From Nocardia caishijiensis NBRC 108228 (lineage in GTDB: Bacteria; Actinomycetota; Actinomycetes; Mycobacteriales; Mycobacteriaceae): 64,000 nt of DNA. Positions 61,479 through 64,000 of the stretch are shown piece by piece. The first letter of the stretch is position 1, and each line of letters begins with the position of its first letter. The stretch is taken from the NCBI RefSeq assembly GCF_001612825.1, contig NZ_BDBE01000016.1:1-64000 (forward strand), read 5' to 3'. Under the pieces are notes generated by a model that was not told the DNA's origin, ran no database searches, and was given only the letters and a program-made list of their open reading frames with translations. The translations under genes were made by a program, and so were the position numbers.

Positions 61479-62828
61479 GTGACCGACCCGGGTTCGGCGG
61501 TGCTCGTGCGTGCGTTGGCGGCCGACGCCTCGCACACATCCGAATCGGTGCGGGCGGTGACGGCGCGGCTCATCCGCGACGGCTCCCTCGCCGAAGGCAT
61601 CCGACTGCCGACCATCCGCGAGCTGGCCCAGCACTGCGGTCTGAGTACCCGCACGGTTGTCGCCGCCTGGGGCGAGCTGCGCAAAGAGGGACTCATCGCC
61701 ACCAATCGCCGGGGCGGCACCGTGGTGGCCGCGGCCGGGGGAATGCCGCTGGGACGCCCCCTCGCCGAGCGCGACCTGCTCACCGGCAGCCCCGATTACG
61801 CCCTGCAGCCCGACCTGGCGCCCGCGATGCTCGCCGGGCTGCACACCGACGACCTGAACCGTCCCGGCCGCGACTACATCACCGACCGTTTGCGCGCGGC
61901 GGTCTGCGACGGCTGGCCCTTCCCCGCCGAGGCGTTCGTCGCGGCGGGTGGCGGCTCGGAGGGTTTGTTTCTCGCCGTGGCCGCGGCGGCCCCGGACGGC
62001 GCGCTCGTCGCGGTGGAGGAGCCGGTGATGCCCGGGTTCCTGGATACGTTGACCGAGGTCGGCTATCGGGTGGTCGGGATCGCCGCCGACGAGCAAGGGG
62101 CACTGCCGGATTCGCTGGCCGAAGCCTTGCGCCGGAATCCGGCGGTGGTGGTGTTGCAGCCCGAAGGCGCGTACGCGACCGGTGGTGTGCTCTCGTCGTC
62201 TCGGGCCGGGGACCTGGCCGAGGTGTTCGCGGTGGCGGAGGCGGAGCCGTGGATCGTCGAGGACGACGCGGTCGGACCGCTCGCCGCGGCGCAGGCACCG
62301 TCCCTGGGGAGCTGGTACCCGGAACGCTGTGTGCGAGTGCGCAGCTACTGCAAGGCCTTCGGGATGGATATCCGGACCTGCGTGATCGGTGGCAGTGCCG
62401 AACTCGTCGACCGGGCCATCCGGGCCAGGGTGCACGGTATCGCCGCGAACAGCCGGATCCTGCAGAACGCCTTGGCGCACTTGATCACCGATCCGGGTGC
62501 GGCCGCGCTCATCGCCACCGCCCGCGAACGCTATGCCGCGCGGCGGGCAGGTCTGATCGCGGCGCTGGCCGCACGCGGGGTTGCCGCCGAGGCCGGGACG
62601 AACAGCCTGGTGGTGTGGGTCGAAGTCGCCGACGAACAAGGTGCGCTGCTCCGCTGCGCACGACACGGGATCGTCGTCGGGTCGGCCACGCGTTCGCATG
62701 TCGCGCCTGCGCGCGCCGCGATCCGGGTGGCCGTTCCCCAATTGCCCGACGACCCGCGACGGCTCGCCGAACTAGCCGCGCTGCTGGCGGACGCGGCGGC
62801 ATCGACCCACCGCGAATTCCTCGACTGA
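61479..62828 (+). CDS. MocR/GntR-type regulator with PLP-dependent aminotransferase domain
   Basis: A 449-residue fusion. An N-terminal GntR winged helix (about 20-85: IRDGSLAEGIRLPTIRELAQHCGLSTRTVVAAW) is followed by a fold-type I aminotransferase domain (about 100-445). The PLP-binding Lys lies in VRSYCKAFGMDIRTCVIG, and EDDAVGPL gives the Asp that contacts the pyridine nitrogen. MocR regulators use PLP or an amino compound as effector; known ones control vitamin B6, GABA or taurine genes. It is not beside an obvious PLP gene. GTG start with GGAG upstream. Confidence 0.86.
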   Translation: MTDPGSAVLVRALAADASHTSESVRAVTARLIRDGSLAEGIRLPTIRELAQHCGLSTRTVVAAWGELRKEGLIATNRRGGTVVAAAGGMPLGRPLAERDLLTGSPDYALQPDLAPAMLAGLHTDDLNRPGRDYITDRLRAAVCDGWPFPAEAFVAAGGGSEGLFLAVAAAAPDGALVAVEEPVMPGFLDTLTEVGYRVVGIAADEQGALPDSLAEALRRNPAVVVLQPEGAYATGGVLSSSRAGDLAEVFAVAEAEPWIVEDDAVGPLAAAQAPSLGSWYPERCVRVRSYCKAFGMDIRTCVIGGSAELVDRAIRARVHGIAANSRILQNALAHLITDPGAAALIATARERYAARRAGLIAALAARGVAAEAGTNSLVVWVEVADEQGALLRCARHGIVVGSATRSHVAPARAAIRVAVPQLPDDPRRLAELAALLADAAASTHREFLD

Positions 62829-62845
62829 CCTGTGCGGACGCCGTC

Positions 62846-63796
62846 TCAGGCTGTCGTGAACGCCTGGCTCGGTGACAGGGTCGCGACGCGTGCCAGCACG
62901 TCGAGGTAACGGGGGTGGTGGACGGCGAGCGGGACGTAGTAGAGCACGTCGGTGGCGGCGGGCCGGTCCGGGTCCTCGGCGAGTCGGGACGCGATCTGGT
63001 CGACCTTGCCGATGCTGATCTTGTTGTCTACCAGGTATTTATGTAGGTCGACCGGCTCGGAGTAATAGCGCGGGCTCAGCGCGATATCGGTTTCGAGGAG
63101 CGCGAGGGAATCACGTTCGCTGTCGCCGGGGAGTACTGCCGCGCTCACCCCGATTCGCGGCGTCGTCCGGCACTCGGCGAGATATGCGTCGACCAGTTCG
63201 GTGACACTTCCGCCGGCTCGAGCCTGCGAATTACCGTGTGGCAGCAGGCCGTCACCTGCTCGGGCGATTCGGCGGGCCGTATCGATGTTTCCAGTCGACT
63301 GCCAGATGCGCGAGCGCAGGCCACTGGGCGGTGGGTAGAGGGCGATCTCTTCGCCGACCCGGCCGCTCTCGAGGAGCCGGTGTATCTCGCCTACTCGCTG
63401 GGTGTAGATCGTCTCCCGTTCCGCGTCGGACACGCCGAAGCCCGCGTAGCTGGTGGCCGAATGTCCGAAACCCAGGCCCTTTCCGAGCCCGAGTTCGAGG
63501 CGTCCATCGCTGAGCGCGTCGGTGACCGCCGCGTCTTCGGCCAGTCGAACGGGATGCTCGAAAGGCACTGTCACCACGCCGGTTCCGAGCCGGATGTGCC
63601 GCGTGTGCTGGGCTGCGGCGGCCACGAACGGGAAAACCGACGGTAGCGCCGCGTGATGGGCCTCGAAGTGCCGGGTGGCGAACCAGACGGTGCCGAAACC
63701 GAGCTGTTCGGCGCGCACCGTGATCTCGATGGTCCGCCGATAGACCTCGGCCGCTGGTGGACCACTGCGTAATTGGACGAACAATGCGCGATTCAC
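62846..63796 (-). CDS. LLM class flavin-dependent oxidoreductase
   Basis: A 316-residue luciferase-like monooxygenase. RTIEITVRAEQLGFGTVWFATRH near the N terminus, RLGTGVVTVPFEHPVRLAEDAAVTD, and DGRLELGLGKGLGFG are the family segments around the flavin pocket. GTG at 63796 overlaps the stop of the upstream LLM gene (GTGA). The pair likely works with a shared flavin reductase on a related substrate, for example an organosulfur or amino-polycarboxylate compound (inference from the partner). Confidence 0.85.
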   Translation of the reverse strand: MNRALFVQLRSGPPAAEVYRRTIEITVRAEQLGFGTVWFATRHFEAHHAALPSVFPFVAAAAQHTRHIRLGTGVVTVPFEHPVRLAEDAAVTDALSDGRLELGLGKGLGFGHSATSYAGFGVSDAERETIYTQRVGEIHRLLESGRVGEEIALYPPPSGLRSRIWQSTGNIDTARRIARAGDGLLPHGNSQARAGGSVTELVDAYLAECRTTPRIGVSAAVLPGDSERDSLALLETDIALSPRYYSEPVDLHKYLVDNKISIGKVDQIASRLAEDPDRPAATDVLYYVPLAVHHPRYLDVLARVATLSPSQAFTTA

Positions 63797-64000
63797 AGGC
63801 CGTAATGCCCTCTCAACGTGGTGGTTTCGTACTCCGTGCGAAAGAGCCCGCGCGATTGCAGGATCGGCACCACCTGGTCGACGAAAAGTTCGAGCCCGCT
63901 GGGCAATTCGTCGAGCATGATGTTGAACCCGTCGCTCGCTCCCCGGGTGAACCACTCGGTGATGAAGTCGGCCACCTGCTCCGGTGTGCCGACGACCTTC
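63793..64000 (-). CDS. NtaA/SnaA/DszA-type flavin monooxygenase, 5' part missing
   Basis: The last 68 codons of a gene running off the right edge, starting with KVVGTPEQVADFITEWF. The block VADFITEWFTRGASDGFNI and PILQSRGLFRTEYE, ending RGHYGL, is the standard C terminus of the NtaA/SnaA/DszA/SfnG group of FMNH2-dependent monooxygenases. Translationally coupled to the smaller LLM gene downstream. Confidence 0.88.
   Translation of the reverse strand, partial: KVVGTPEQVADFITEWFTRGASDGFNIMLDELPSGLELFVDQVVPILQSRGLFRTEYETTTLRGHYGL

Overview
The window is about 64 kb of high-GC DNA with densely packed genes on both strands and frequent 4-nt ATGA/GTGA overlaps. It looks like the chromosome of a mycolic-acid actinomycete, most likely Nocardia or a close relative. 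The main argument is gene order: thiD, thiC, xthA, a GNAT acetyltransferase, def, a DUF3263 gene, a virR-like LytR_C gene, sodC, a glutamate-cysteine ligase-like gene, a CDC48-like AAA ATPase, psd/pssA and groEL2 follow the order I recall for M. tuberculosis Rv0422c-Rv0440. This conserved backbone is interrupted by accessory blocks. I see no rRNA, tRNA, CRISPR array, transposase or phage gene.

Region by region. 1-3.2 kb: crotonase-fold hydratase, two TetR regulators and a methyltransferase with an 18-bp minisatellite at its 3' end. 3.2-7.8 kb: thiD; a CobW-type GTPase behind a Zur/Fur-like box; a divergent epoxide hydrolase/TetR pair sharing a 58-bp palindrome; a VOC protein. 7.8-12.2 kb: sulfonate-type ABC importer and a drug-efflux MFS protein. 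12.2-16.4 kb: an AHSA1-ArsR-AHSA1 operon under tandem operators, a mycothiol-dependent-isomerase-like protein, a thioesterase and small membrane/secreted proteins. 16.4-20.8 kb: thiC with a TPP riboswitch, and an MmpL transporter. 20.9-23.3 kb: hmgA-fahA for homogentisate breakdown. 23.3-28.9 kb: the conserved xthA-GNAT-def block, then DUF3263, virR-like, sodC and GCL-like genes.

28.9-39.8 kb: a PAP2 membrane protein faces a six-gene Mrp cation/proton antiporter operon (A/B fused, C, D, E, F, G), preceded on the same strand by a CDC48-like AAA ATPase and a polytopic membrane protein. 39.9-43.8 kb: a small lipoprotein, then a signalling cassette of three genes: a receiver fused to a thioredoxin-reductase-like enzyme without its redox CxxC, a cNMP-domain histidine kinase, and a UBP-type zinc-finger protein. 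43.8-47.5 kb: a small basic protein, FabH, a GlsB/YeaQ protein, and the psd-pssA pair for phosphatidylethanolamine. 47.5-51.1 kb: an ECF sigma factor of the SnoaL-tailed type with its oxidoreductase, which carries an in-frame repetitive insert, and an unknown membrane-anchored protein. 51.1-53.9 kb: an HTH/Clp-N protein behind two perfect palindromes, and groEL2 behind two CIRCE elements. 53.9-64 kb: an RHH/MazF toxin-antitoxin pair, several regulator/enzyme pairs (TetR, MarR, MocR), SRPBCC proteins, hydrolases, and two luciferase-like monooxygenases running off the right edge.

The best candidates for something little described are the receiver/flavoprotein-kinase-zinc-finger cassette, the self-contained Clp-N/HTH promoter, and the degenerate repeat array translated inside the oxidoreductase gene. 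All functions are read from sequence motifs and remembered family knowledge; no database search was run.
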